A DNA stretch of 64,000 bases. Origin: Pantanalinema sp. GBBB05 (GTDB lineage: Bacteria > Cyanobacteriota > Cyanobacteriia > Leptolyngbyales > Leptolyngbyaceae). Position 1 is the first letter of the stretch; each line of letters begins with the position of its first letter. The translations under genes and the position numbers were made by a program. Positions 55,076 through 63,356 of this stretch are shown here, piece by piece. The DNA lies in contig VRZD01000018.1 of NCBI GenBank assembly GCA_016743235.1, forward strand, positions 1 through 64,000, given 5' to 3'. The notes under the pieces were generated by a model. It did not search any database and was not told where the DNA came from. It saw nothing but the letters and a program-made list of their open reading frames with translations.

Positions 55076-55537
55076 TTAGTTAAATTGATGTTCCGATAAA
55101 ACATCAGAACGGCTACGGCTGTCACCTGTCGGCCAGTCTTCGTTTTCACCGCCGATAATTACTCGCTCTAACGTGACATAATCACGGCTGAATTGTTTCA
55201 AAGCATTAATCAAAACATCTAGGGCGATCGCATCACTGGTGCCTAAATCAAACCAACAGCGACCCCAGTTGCTTTCATATTCCAAATCGCCCATGTTATG
55301 CATGAGTGCCAACATACTACTGTCAGCCGTATCTTCGTCATAGTTCATGTAGCTGATCTCCAGCCCTGTATCTTGTACCTGGAGATTTTCGGCATTAAAC
55401 CCACCTAATTTGCCAAGGAAAAACCAGGAGTCAAATACTTCTTCGACATACTGCTTTTCCATTTCGGAGGGAACGGTGCTGAATTCAATCCAGATCCAGA
55501 CGTTAAAGGGGTCAAATTCCCGAAACTGTACTTGCAT
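55076..55537 (-). CDS. DUF3531 family protein
   Basis: This 153-residue soluble protein is acidic and rich in aromatic residues (FDPFNVWIWIEF, SWFFLGKLGGFNAENLQV, LEYESNWGRCWFDLG). The pattern matches DUF3531, a family found in cyanobacteria and in plastid-targeted plant proteins. The function is not known. It lies 71 bp upstream of the NUDIX gene and 89 bp downstream of the TPR gene, all on the same strand. Confidence 0.75.
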   Translation of the reverse strand: MQVQFREFDPFNVWIWIEFSTVPSEMEKQYVEEVFDSWFFLGKLGGFNAENLQVQDTGLEISYMNYDEDTADSSMLALMHNMGDLEYESNWGRCWFDLGTSDAIALDVLINALKQFSRDYVTLERVIIGGENEDWPTGDSRSRSDVLSEHQFN

Positions 55538-55626
55538 GAACGTTAAAACGGCAAACAGCTAAACGATCAGGGAATCATTCTAACCTCATCCCCGATCGTT
55601 TAGGCTTTTATCCGTTGGGCAATCGC

Positions 55627-56577
55627 CTATTTGGTCGTCGCTGTACCATTTAGCCGTTTTTGGGCACGGCTCAGATCACGCTTCATTTGTTTGACGGTGC
55701 TCTTCGGCAGTTGATCTTGTTTGGTCAGTGCCTTATTAAGATAGTTAGTCGCTTCCTGATAGTTCCCTTTTTTTGCTAATAGTTGGGCTTTGAGATAGAG
55801 AAAATCGGGGTTACTGGGAGCTTGTTGCAAGGCGCGATCGACCGCCGTCATCGCTTGATCATATTGATCCAGCTCTCGATAGCCTAAGGCTAGTCCCCAA
55901 TCGGCTAGGTAACGAGGTCCAGCATATTTGTCGAGTCGCTCCATCGCCTTCTTGGTGTCAGAAAAGGGGAGATTCAGCCCGGCATATAAATCCATGAATC
56001 CCTTAACCAGATTCAGCTCAGGGTCATTAGGCGATTGAGTTTCTGCCGTTTCCAGGTAATTAGTTACCGTTTGTAGCTTACTCAAAGCGTGGGGAATGCC
56101 CTTAACCGTGCCTTCTTTCGCAAAAACATAAGCTCCATCTAAAAATTCGCCTACAGCCAGATAAAGATTGCCACGTAAGGGGTCACTGCTCAGAATTTGT
56201 TGGGCAGTTTCCCGAGTTTTAGCCGCATCAGACTGGATTTGTGCCAAAATCGCTGATTTCTTGTCTTTGTCTTTCTCGCCATCCAGTTTGGTAAACGCAA
56301 CGAGCGATCGCAAGGCATAGGCTAACGGCTCATTGGGTTCAGCTTGAGCCAGTTGAGTTTCAGCCGCTTTGTAATCTCCTTGCTCAAATAGGGCGCGAAA
56401 GGCGGCTTCAGTTTTATCGCCGATTGCTCTGGGATTGGCAGTCCGGAAGGGATCCTTAGCAAAAACGGAACCTGCCCAAAGATTTGAGGTGATCAGTACG
56501 ACACTGGCCACCTGCACGATGGATTGCAGGCGGCGCTTGAGGTGGGATTGCTTGGACGCTGTAAACCAATCAGCCAT
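55627..56577 (-). CDS. Secreted or anchored tetratricopeptide-repeat protein
   Basis: This 316-residue protein has an N-terminal basic segment followed by a hydrophobic stretch (IVQVASVVLITSNLWAGSVFA). That is either a signal peptide cut near VFA-KD or a membrane anchor. At least three to four TPR-type helix pairs follow, for example ALFEQGDYKAAETQLAQAEP and YRELDQYDQAMTAVDRALQQ. It matches the Sll0314/Alr1548 kind of TPR protein of cyanobacteria, which is uncharacterised. It is the first of three same-strand genes and is divergent from the ABC ATPase gene. Confidence 0.8.
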   Translation of the reverse strand: MADWFTASKQSHLKRRLQSIVQVASVVLITSNLWAGSVFAKDPFRTANPRAIGDKTEAAFRALFEQGDYKAAETQLAQAEPNEPLAYALRSLVAFTKLDGEKDKDKKSAILAQIQSDAAKTRETAQQILSSDPLRGNLYLAVGEFLDGAYVFAKEGTVKGIPHALSKLQTVTNYLETAETQSPNDPELNLVKGFMDLYAGLNLPFSDTKKAMERLDKYAGPRYLADWGLALGYRELDQYDQAMTAVDRALQQAPSNPDFLYLKAQLLAKKGNYQEATNYLNKALTKQDQLPKSTVKQMKRDLSRAQKRLNGTATTK

Positions 56578-56803
56578 AGTTCAATGTTCCGATCGTCGGT
56601 GGTTATACTATCCTGTAGCCTATGATAGGCAATCTGCATCGAGAGAGTTCTCCCGTGAGGAATTTGCCAGGTTGGGCATAATGAAATTGGCAGTGTGGCA
56701 CATATTCATGAGAGGATCTGACGCAACTTGGTGTGAAAGGTTCCGAAACATTTAAGTTCCATCTGCGATCGTGGTTATAGCGTCCTCACTCGACTGATTC
56801 TCA

Positions 56804-57481
56804 ATGCTGATTCTGAAAAACCTGACCTACCATCCTGCCGCTAGCCCAACTCCGATCCTAAAAGCGATTAATTTACAGCTTGCCCCGCAACAGTTGGGGT
56901 TAATTGTAGGTTCCAGTGGTTCAGGCAAAAGTACGCTCCTAGAAATTCTGGCGGGATTAGCGACCAAAACCCGAGGTGGAGTATTTTGGCGAGAGCAGGA
57001 ATTAACACCCTTGCACTTACAGCAGTTATGCGGCTTAGTGTTCCAGTTTCCGGAGCGGCATTTCTGTGGCGGCACGGTATTGGAAGAATTGCGCTTGGGG
57101 CATCCCGAGTTGATGAGCGATCGGATTCAAGAAGCGCTGAATGAAGTGGGATTAGGGCAGCTGCCCTGGAGTACACCGCCGGAAGCCTTGAGCGGAGGGC
57201 AGCAGCGCCGGTTAGCGTTGGCAGTCCAACTGATTCGGCAACCCCATCTATTGCTATTAGATGAACCGACTGCTGGTTTGGATTGGTCAATGCGACGGCA
57301 ACTGGTGAATCTCCTAGCTAAGCTGAAGCAGCATTGGAGCTTATTGGTTGTTTCCCATGATGCCGGAGAACTATTAGAGGTCGCCGATCACTGCTGGACT
57401 CTGCAACATGGAACATTAATGTCAGTGACACCGGAAGCGTTAAAGACTCAGTCATCTAAAGCTGAGCTAGTGTCAGGATAA
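56804..57481 (+). CDS. ABC transporter ATP-binding protein (EcfA/ABCI11-like)
   Basis: This 225-residue single nucleotide-binding domain has GSSGSGKST (Walker A), LSGGQQRRLALA (signature), LLLLDEPTAGLD (Walker B) and the H-loop SHDAGE. The Q-loop region reads VFQFPERHFCGGTVLEE, which is typical of energy-coupling-factor ATPases and of the plastid ABCI11 group. No permease gene is adjacent, so the transported substrate and partner are unknown. Its last 34 bp overlap the convergent M20 hydrolase gene. Confidence 0.85.
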   Translation: MLILKNLTYHPAASPTPILKAINLQLAPQQLGLIVGSSGSGKSTLLEILAGLATKTRGGVFWREQELTPLHLQQLCGLVFQFPERHFCGGTVLEELRLGHPELMSDRIQEALNEVGLGQLPWSTPPEALSGGQQRRLALAVQLIRQPHLLLLDEPTAGLDWSMRRQLVNLLAKLKQHWSLLVVSHDAGELLEVADHCWTLQHGTLMSVTPEALKTQSSKAELVSG

Positions 57482-58731
57482 AATTGGTCTAACGCCAACA
57501 GGGTATGGAGCAATACATTGGCTCCTTGCACACAGTGTTCAGGCGAAGTATATTCTGCTCCCGAATGGCTGATACCTGATTGACTAGGGACAAAAATCAT
57601 CCCCATATCAGTTAACCGCCCCATTTCTAAAGCATCATGTCCGGCGCGACTGGGAAGTGAACAATAACTCAGATCAAGTTGCTGACAAATGTTGGCGATC
57701 GTGGTTTGAATATGTTTTGCGGCTAGGCTGGGTTCAACACAGAGTAGCGGTGTAGTTGTAATGGTAGTTTGAGTGGTGGTAGCAATCTGTTCGATCGCCA
57801 TTTTTAACTGTTGCATCATGTCATTCAAACAAGCTGACGATAAATCTCTTAGATCAACAGAGAGTTCAACTTTACCGGGGATGATGTTAACTGCATTCGG
57901 TGAAACTTCCAGGTAGCCAACAGTCGCAACCGGATGACTCGGCATTTGATGGGCAATTTTCTGCACCGCTAAGATGATGTGAGCCGCTGCAACTAAAGCA
58001 TCCTGCCGGAGATGCATCGGCGTCGTTCCAGCATGATTGGCTTGTCCAGTGATCGTAATCTTGTGACGTTGCATTCCGACTACACCTTCAACCACTCCGA
58101 TCGCCGTTTGTTGATGTTCTAAAACAATGCCTTGTTCGACATGGAGTTCAATAAATGCGGCTATCTCAGATCGGGATTGTTGGGCAGTAGTAATTGCCGT
58201 CCAATTACCACCAATCGTGTCTAAACAATCTTGAATGGAACGACCAATACTGGGTTGATAGCGATCGGGAGCTTGGGTTAATACTGTCCCTGCGATCGCT
58301 TGGCAGCCAATCATTGAGCTTTCTTCATCCGTGAATACTATTACCTCTAGAGGATGCTGCAATCGAATCTGCTGTTCATGTAGGGTATGGACAATTTCAA
58401 TGCCTGCTAAAACTCCTAGCACACCATCAAATTGCCCTCCAGATGGCACAGTATCAATGTGAGAGCCAGTGGCTAAGGCTGGCGCGTTTTCTATAGTTCC
58501 GGCATAGCGACCAATTAAGTTGCCAGCCGCATCAATTCGAACGGTCATCCCCACTTCATTCATCCATTGTTGAACTAAATAACGGGCTTGCAAATCTTCT
58601 GGAGTGAAGGCAAGACGACGGATGCTTCCAGTCGGTTGTTGACCGATTTTGGCAAGTCGCTCAATCCGATCGATCAGGCGATCGCAATCGATACTTAAGT
58701 GAGAAAGAAGTCCGGCTGCTGTAGTATCCAT
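57448..58731 (-). CDS. M20-family Zn hydrolase (allantoate/N-carbamoyl amino-acid amidohydrolase type)
   Basis: This 427-residue protein has the metal-binding segments of the amidase/hydantoinase-carbamoylase group: TGSHIDTVPSGGQFDGVLG, FTDEESSMIGC, ELHVEQG and SRAGHDA. A dimerisation domain is inserted at about 215-330. Family members hydrolyse allantoate, ureidoglycolate, N-carbamoyl amino acids or beta-ureidopropionate, releasing ammonia. The neighbour 136 bp upstream on the other strand resembles the C-terminal domain of allophanate hydrolase, and ureC lies elsewhere in the window. A role in ureide nitrogen recovery is therefore likely, but the substrate is not fixed. It overlaps the ABC gene by 34 bp, tail to tail. 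Confidence 0.88.
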   Translation of the reverse strand: MDTTAAGLLSHLSIDCDRLIDRIERLAKIGQQPTGSIRRLAFTPEDLQARYLVQQWMNEVGMTVRIDAAGNLIGRYAGTIENAPALATGSHIDTVPSGGQFDGVLGVLAGIEIVHTLHEQQIRLQHPLEVIVFTDEESSMIGCQAIAGTVLTQAPDRYQPSIGRSIQDCLDTIGGNWTAITTAQQSRSEIAAFIELHVEQGIVLEHQQTAIGVVEGVVGMQRHKITITGQANHAGTTPMHLRQDALVAAAHIILAVQKIAHQMPSHPVATVGYLEVSPNAVNIIPGKVELSVDLRDLSSACLNDMMQQLKMAIEQIATTTQTTITTTPLLCVEPSLAAKHIQTTIANICQQLDLSYCSLPSRAGHDALEMGRLTDMGMIFVPSQSGISHSGAEYTSPEHCVQGANVLLHTLLALDQFYPDTSSALDD

Positions 58732-58866
58732 AGATGCTTGATTGGTTAGGCAATTATGCTAAGAAAACTCAACAAATGCGGCTGTAGAAATGAGATATTT
58801 AATGAATATCCTAGTTATAGCGTTACTGCATTCGGTAAAGTCCAGGGCTAAGAATAGCGACAAGCA

Positions 58867-59271
58867 ATGACTCAAACAGAGATGGGAACAAAGCGAGTAT
58901 TTATCTGTGGTTCAGCATTACGCGGACAACCAGGACATGACAACTTGGGTGGGGCTAAATTTGTTCGAGCGGCAAAAACTCGATCGGATTATCGCTTACA
59001 TGCTGCTCAGAATGGTTGGCATCCGGCAATCTATCCGGTGACTGAAAATGGGATTGCGATTCCAGGCGAAGTGTATGAGTTATCGCTAGAGCAGTTTGAC
59101 CAGTTGGTTGCCTCAGAACCCCCTCATATGTATGCGGCAGATGTAGTGTTGGAAGATGGGGAAGTGTTGACGGCTTTTTTATATCCTCAGGAGTTAGTCG
59201 CGCAGTACAACTGGCCGGATATTTCTGATTATGGTGGTTGGGCAGCTTATCAAGCCAGTCAGCACTCTTAG
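58867..59271 (+). CDS. Stand-alone allophanate-hydrolase C-domain-like protein
   Basis: This 134-residue protein begins after a polar dozen residues with RVFICGSALRGQPGH, followed by GAKFVRAAKTRSDYRLHA. It continues with GIAIPGEVYELSLEQF and ends with DYGGWAAYQAS. This order of segments resembles the C-terminal domain of allophanate hydrolase, which has the gamma-glutamylcyclotransferase-like fold. Here it is a free protein without the amidase part. It is divergent from the M20 amidohydrolase gene. Possible activity is a decarboxylation or hydrolysis of an N-carboxy or ureide intermediate (inference). Confidence 0.72.
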   Translation: MTQTEMGTKRVFICGSALRGQPGHDNLGGAKFVRAAKTRSDYRLHAAQNGWHPAIYPVTENGIAIPGEVYELSLEQFDQLVASEPPHMYAADVVLEDGEVLTAFLYPQELVAQYNWPDISDYGGWAAYQASQHS

Positions 59272-59709
59272 AGCAGTTGCAAAACTCCCAGCGCCATTTG
59301 GTAGCCAAACTCGGATTTAGCCCTGATGCTGCATGGGATGATGATGGGGAAGTCAGGAGGAGAGCAAAGTCCAGGCTCCCTCCTCAAGCAGGATTGTAAA
59401 GGATCCGAGCCTGTAAGCTGTTGCAATTTAACCTACACTAACAACAATCAGGCTAGGATTCGTGAGCAGCATAACTTTATTAAAATCCGTTAAAAGAATA
59501 TTGAGTTTTGTAGTGGCAGAATTCGGCTAGCGTTCGCTGTTCGCCAAGATGGTAGGTGAATACGATCGTCTAAAGACGATATTTGAAAAGGCAGGCTTTA
59601 TCATGCCGCTTAGCCCTCTAACCAGAAGCCATATGCTGCAAACTCCCTTCTAGTCCTGGGCAAAACCGAGCCTGAAAGCCCTGGTTGCTATTTATTCACT
59701 GTTGGTTCA
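59272..59709. other. 438-bp spacer before the multi-PAS kinase
   Basis: No gene was found. It contains a short perfect hairpin ATCGTC-TAAA-GACGAT (59565-59580). An imperfect purine/pyrimidine hairpin (about 59354-59388) could end the preceding gene. No known riboswitch pattern was recognised. Confidence 0.4.
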
Positions 59710-62700
59710 ATGACCTATCCCTATAGTGTATTGATTGTTGATACTGCGATCGCGGAGCGAACTGCCTACCAACAGTTTCTTCAGTCAGATCAAAAATATA
59801 CCTATGCCATTCAAGAGTTGAATTCTGGCAGGGAGGCATTGCATTGGTGTCAGCGTGGCTTACCAGATGTGATTCTGCTGGCATGTAGGTTGCCGGATAT
59901 CTCCGGGCTGGACTGGCTCCAACAGTTGCAGCGACAAACCCGATTGAGCCAGCTACCTGTAGTCATGTTGGCGGCTTTGGAGGAGGAAGCGATCGCCGTT
60001 CAAGCGGTTCAGCAAGGAGCCCAAGACTATGTCATTAAGGAATATTTATCTGCCGATCGACTGCGCTGCACTATTCAGCATGTGATTCAACAGCAGCAAT
60101 TACGTCAACAACTCGACCAGCATCAAGAACAACAGCAACTCCTGGGAACGATCCTAGTTGGGCAGATCACATTCAATCAGCACCTACAAACATTGAATCA
60201 AAAACTAGAAACGACTTTGGGGGAGCAAGCTGAGACCTTCACCAAAACGCTGGAAGCCTTACAGGTGTCTCTGGAAGAACTCCGAGTGACCTCAGACACT
60301 CTGCGTCAACAGAATTATGAGCTTGAAGCACTCCATTGGGCAGTGGAAGCTGAACGAGGGCGCTATCATGATCTGTTTAACCTAGCTCCAGATGGATATT
60401 TAGTTACTGATGCTGATGGCACTATTCAAGAGGCGAATCAGGCGGCTGCGGCATTACTGGCGCTCACTCCCCCGGATTTAGTCGGTAAACCCTTAGCTGT
60501 TTTTGGTGCCCCTGAGCAAATTCAGAGGCTTCGTGAGCAGTTGGCAGCATGGCAGCAACAGCCACAGAAACAAACTGAGGAATTTATCTTGCAGCCCCGT
60601 TCCGGTCAGCCGTTGATTGTCGCCGTTACAGTCGCGCCGATGTTGGCTAAATCCAACACCTTAATAGGTTGGCGCTGGTTGCTGCGTGATATTACTGATC
60701 ACAAACGGCTAGAACTAGCACTCCAAGCCAGTGAAGCTCAGACACGGGCAATTCTAGAAGCCATGCCCGATTTATTGCTGCGGATTAGGCGAGATGGTAC
60801 TTGTTTAGACTGTATTTTACCGATCGATTCAGAGGCAAATAAATATATTCCAGTAAAGCAGCATATGGACGAAGTGCTGCCACCCGAGATTTTGGCATCG
60901 ACATTAAAAATTATCGAGCAGACATTGGCAACGAAAACATTACAGACCCGAGAGCATTGTTTTCCAAAACGGGGACAGATGTCCTATGAAGAGATTCGCA
61001 TAGCGGCAATTAATGCCGATGAAGTACTGATGATTGTCCGTGATATTACCGACCGCAAATACATGGAAGCTGAGCGTGAACTCGCTAAAGCGGCATTGCA
61101 AGAGTCGGAGCATAAATATCGATCGCTAGCCGAGAACCTAACGGATGGGATTTACTTAGTCAGCTCAAAGTTGCAAATTCTCTACTTAAATCCAGCGATC
61201 GAAACAATCGTTGGGTATGCGAGGGATTACCTGAGCACCAATCATCCGCAACATTTTTTGAATTGTGTGCATCCGGACGATCGCGATCGGGTGTATCAAG
61301 TCTTTTTCTCAGCAGAACCTACCTTTGAGCGCTTTGAACAAAACTATCGAATTGTGCGACCCGATGGAGAGATTCGCTATATCCGGGACGTCTGCCACAG
61401 CATTTACGACCACGAGGGTAAGTTGCATTCTTATCAAGGGTTAGTTACCGATGTCACAGCAATGCATCGGGTAGAAGCGGCCTTACGGCAAAGTGAGGCT
61501 CAGCTACTCATGACCCTAGAGTTTGCCCAAATCGGAGCTTGGTGGTGGCAACCCAGTACAGGCAAGTATACCTGGAGTGGCAAAATGTATGAGCTACTAG
61601 AGTTGCCACCCGACTTAGAAAATCTCTATCAGACTTGGAACGATCGCATACATCCAGATGATGTATCACGCGTGAATCAGGTAATCCAGGATGGACTGGC
61701 AACCAAGACTGACTTTGCGACTGAATATCGCTATACCTTAACTAACGGTAGTTTGGTTTGGCGGTTAGTCAAAGGACGGGGAGTTTACAGCGAAATAGGC
61801 GCACTCGATTATGTGTTGGGTGTAGTGCTGGATATTGATCAAACTAAGCAAGCAGAAGCCCAAGTCCGTTCTAGTGAAACCGCTTTGCTAGAAGCCCAAC
61901 GCATTGCTCACATCGGCAATTGGGAGTTTGATGCCATCTCTCAAACGATTACCTGGTCAGATGAACTGTACCGAATGTTTGGGATGGAGCCATCTCAATC
62001 TGAGCCTACTTATATCGAATATTTGCAGAAGATTCATCCCGACGATCGCGAGGTATTACAACACTATGTGATTGAAGCGATTACCCACGGAACTCCCTAT
62101 ACAATCGACTATTGCGCCATTTTACCTGATGGCTCAATCCGCTACCATGAAGGGCGAGGCGAAGCAGAGCAAAATGCCCAGGGACAGGTAATTCGGCTAT
62201 TGGGAACAGCGTTGGATATTACCGATCGCAAACAAACGGAATTAGAATTGCAACGAGCCAAAGAAGCGGCTGAGATAGCTAATCAAGCCAAAAGCTTGTT
62301 CCTAGCCAACATGAGTCATGAACTCCGGACTCCGCTAAACGTGATCCTCGGCTTTACGCAATTGATGCACTGCGACACCACCTTGAAGCCAGAATATCAA
62401 GAGAATCTGCGGATTATGCATCGTAGTGGCGATCATTTGTTGAGCTTGATTAATGACATCCTGGATTTATCCAAGATTGAGGCTGGACGACTGATCTTAA
62501 AAGAGAAGAGCTTTGATTTGGTTGATTTCCTTCATGGTCTACAGGAGATGTTTCGGGAGCAAGCCGAACAAAAAGAAGTGGCATTTCGAGTGGAATTTGC
62601 GGCTGACTCGCCACAGTATATTGTTACGGATCCCAGCAAACTCCGCCAAATTTTGATCAATCTCCTTAGTAATGCCATCAAATTTACCCAGAGCGGTAAG

Positions 62701-63330
62701 GTGGTATTGAGAGTCAGGGTTAGCCAAGGTCGGGAAGATGGGGGAGATCGGGAAGAACAGCAACTCTATACCTCACCGCCCTCACCCCGGTCGCTCATGC
62801 TTTACTGCGAGGTGGAAGACACCGGAATTGGCATCGCTGCCACAGAACTATCGACCATCTTCGATGCATTTGCTCAGGCACAAGCAGGTAAAGCAGCGCT
62901 GGAAGGTACAGGGCTAGGGTTAACCATTAGTCAGAAACTAGTGCGTTTGCTGGGAGGTGAGTTGACTGTTCGGAGTCAATTAGGTCAGGGGAGTACGTTT
63001 CAGTTTTGGGTTCCAGTGGGTTGGGCAGACAGCGCAACTTCTTCAATCCAGTCTGAACAGATTGATCATCCATTCAGGCTGACCTTTAGGTCTGACGATC
63101 GAGCATTACCGCTCCGACTGCAAGCATCCGCCCTGCAAGTGATGTCATCGGATTGGATTACGGCTCTATACCAGGCAGCTTTAAATTGTGATGATGAAGC
63201 TGTCCTGGAACTGGTTGATCAGATTCCTGCCGAAGCGACTCAATTAATTAATGGCTTAACCAAGCTAGCTCGAAGTTACAAATTCGAAGTCATTGTGCAA
63301 CTTGCCCAAACTTATTTCACTTCTGCCTAA
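59710..63330 (+). CDS. Multi-PAS sensor histidine kinase with a degenerate N-terminal receiver
   Basis: This 1206-residue soluble kinase begins with a receiver-like fold (1-125). The phosphorylatable aspartate is replaced by Ala58 (LLACRLPD), the acidic pair reads VDTA and the conserved Thr is Ala88, while Lys110 is kept; it should not accept phosphate. A coiled coil (about 120-215) and five PAS domains follow (about 220-330, 345-450, 465-590, 600-720, 725-845). HisKA has MSHELRTPLN (His870). The HATPase has DTGIGIAATE and GTGLGLTIS. It carries a 30-residue insertion, between its N and G1 boxes, coded in part by a polypurine tract. A helical C-terminal domain (about 1120-1206) resembles those of many cyanobacterial kinases. 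No output receiver is present. The next sensor gene starts 27 bp downstream. Confidence 0.9.
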   Translation: MTYPYSVLIVDTAIAERTAYQQFLQSDQKYTYAIQELNSGREALHWCQRGLPDVILLACRLPDISGLDWLQQLQRQTRLSQLPVVMLAALEEEAIAVQAVQQGAQDYVIKEYLSADRLRCTIQHVIQQQQLRQQLDQHQEQQQLLGTILVGQITFNQHLQTLNQKLETTLGEQAETFTKTLEALQVSLEELRVTSDTLRQQNYELEALHWAVEAERGRYHDLFNLAPDGYLVTDADGTIQEANQAAAALLALTPPDLVGKPLAVFGAPEQIQRLREQLAAWQQQPQKQTEEFILQPRSGQPLIVAVTVAPMLAKSNTLIGWRWLLRDITDHKRLELALQASEAQTRAILEAMPDLLLRIRRDGTCLDCILPIDSEANKYIPVKQHMDEVLPPEILASTLKIIEQTLATKTLQTREHCFPKRGQMSYEEIRIAAINADEVLMIVRDITDRKYMEAERELAKAALQESEHKYRSLAENLTDGIYLVSSKLQILYLNPAIETIVGYARDYLSTNHPQHFLNCVHPDDRDRVYQVFFSAEPTFERFEQNYRIVRPDGEIRYIRDVCHSIYDHEGKLHSYQGLVTDVTAMHRVEAALRQSEAQLLMTLEFAQIGAWWWQPSTGKYTWSGKMYELLELPPDLENLYQTWNDRIHPDDVSRVNQVIQDGLATKTDFATEYRYTLTNGSLVWRLVKGRGVYSEIGALDYVLGVVLDIDQTKQAEAQVRSSETALLEAQRIAHIGNWEFDAISQTITWSDELYRMFGMEPSQSEPTYIEYLQKIHPDDREVLQHYVIEAITHGTPYTIDYCAILPDGSIRYHEGRGEAEQNAQGQVIRLLGTALDITDRKQTELELQRAKEAAEIANQAKSLFLANMSHELRTPLNVILGFTQLMHCDTTLKPEYQENLRIMHRSGDHLLSLINDILDLSKIEAGRLILKEKSFDLVDFLHGLQEMFREQAEQKEVAFRVEFAADSPQYIVTDPSKLRQILINLLSNAIKFTQSGKVVLRVRVSQGREDGGDREEQQLYTSPPSPRSLMLYCEVEDTGIGIAATELSTIFDAFAQAQAGKAALEGTGLGLTISQKLVRLLGGELTVRSQLGQGSTFQFWVPVGWADSATSSIQSEQIDHPFRLTFRSDDRALPLRLQASALQVMSSDWITALYQAALNCDDEAVLELVDQIPAEATQLINGLTKLARSYKFEVIVQLAQTYFTSA
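62727..62760. repeat. In-frame polypurine tract inside the kinase ATPase domain
   Basis: A run of GGGAAGATGGGGGAG-type sequence codes for a G/R/E/D-rich loop in the HATPase domain. It is similar to the spacer tract at 52772-52838, so a dispersed repeat seems to have entered the reading frame without breaking it. Confidence 0.45.
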
Positions 63331-63356
63331 TTCACTTTTAACCAAACTTTGGTTCC

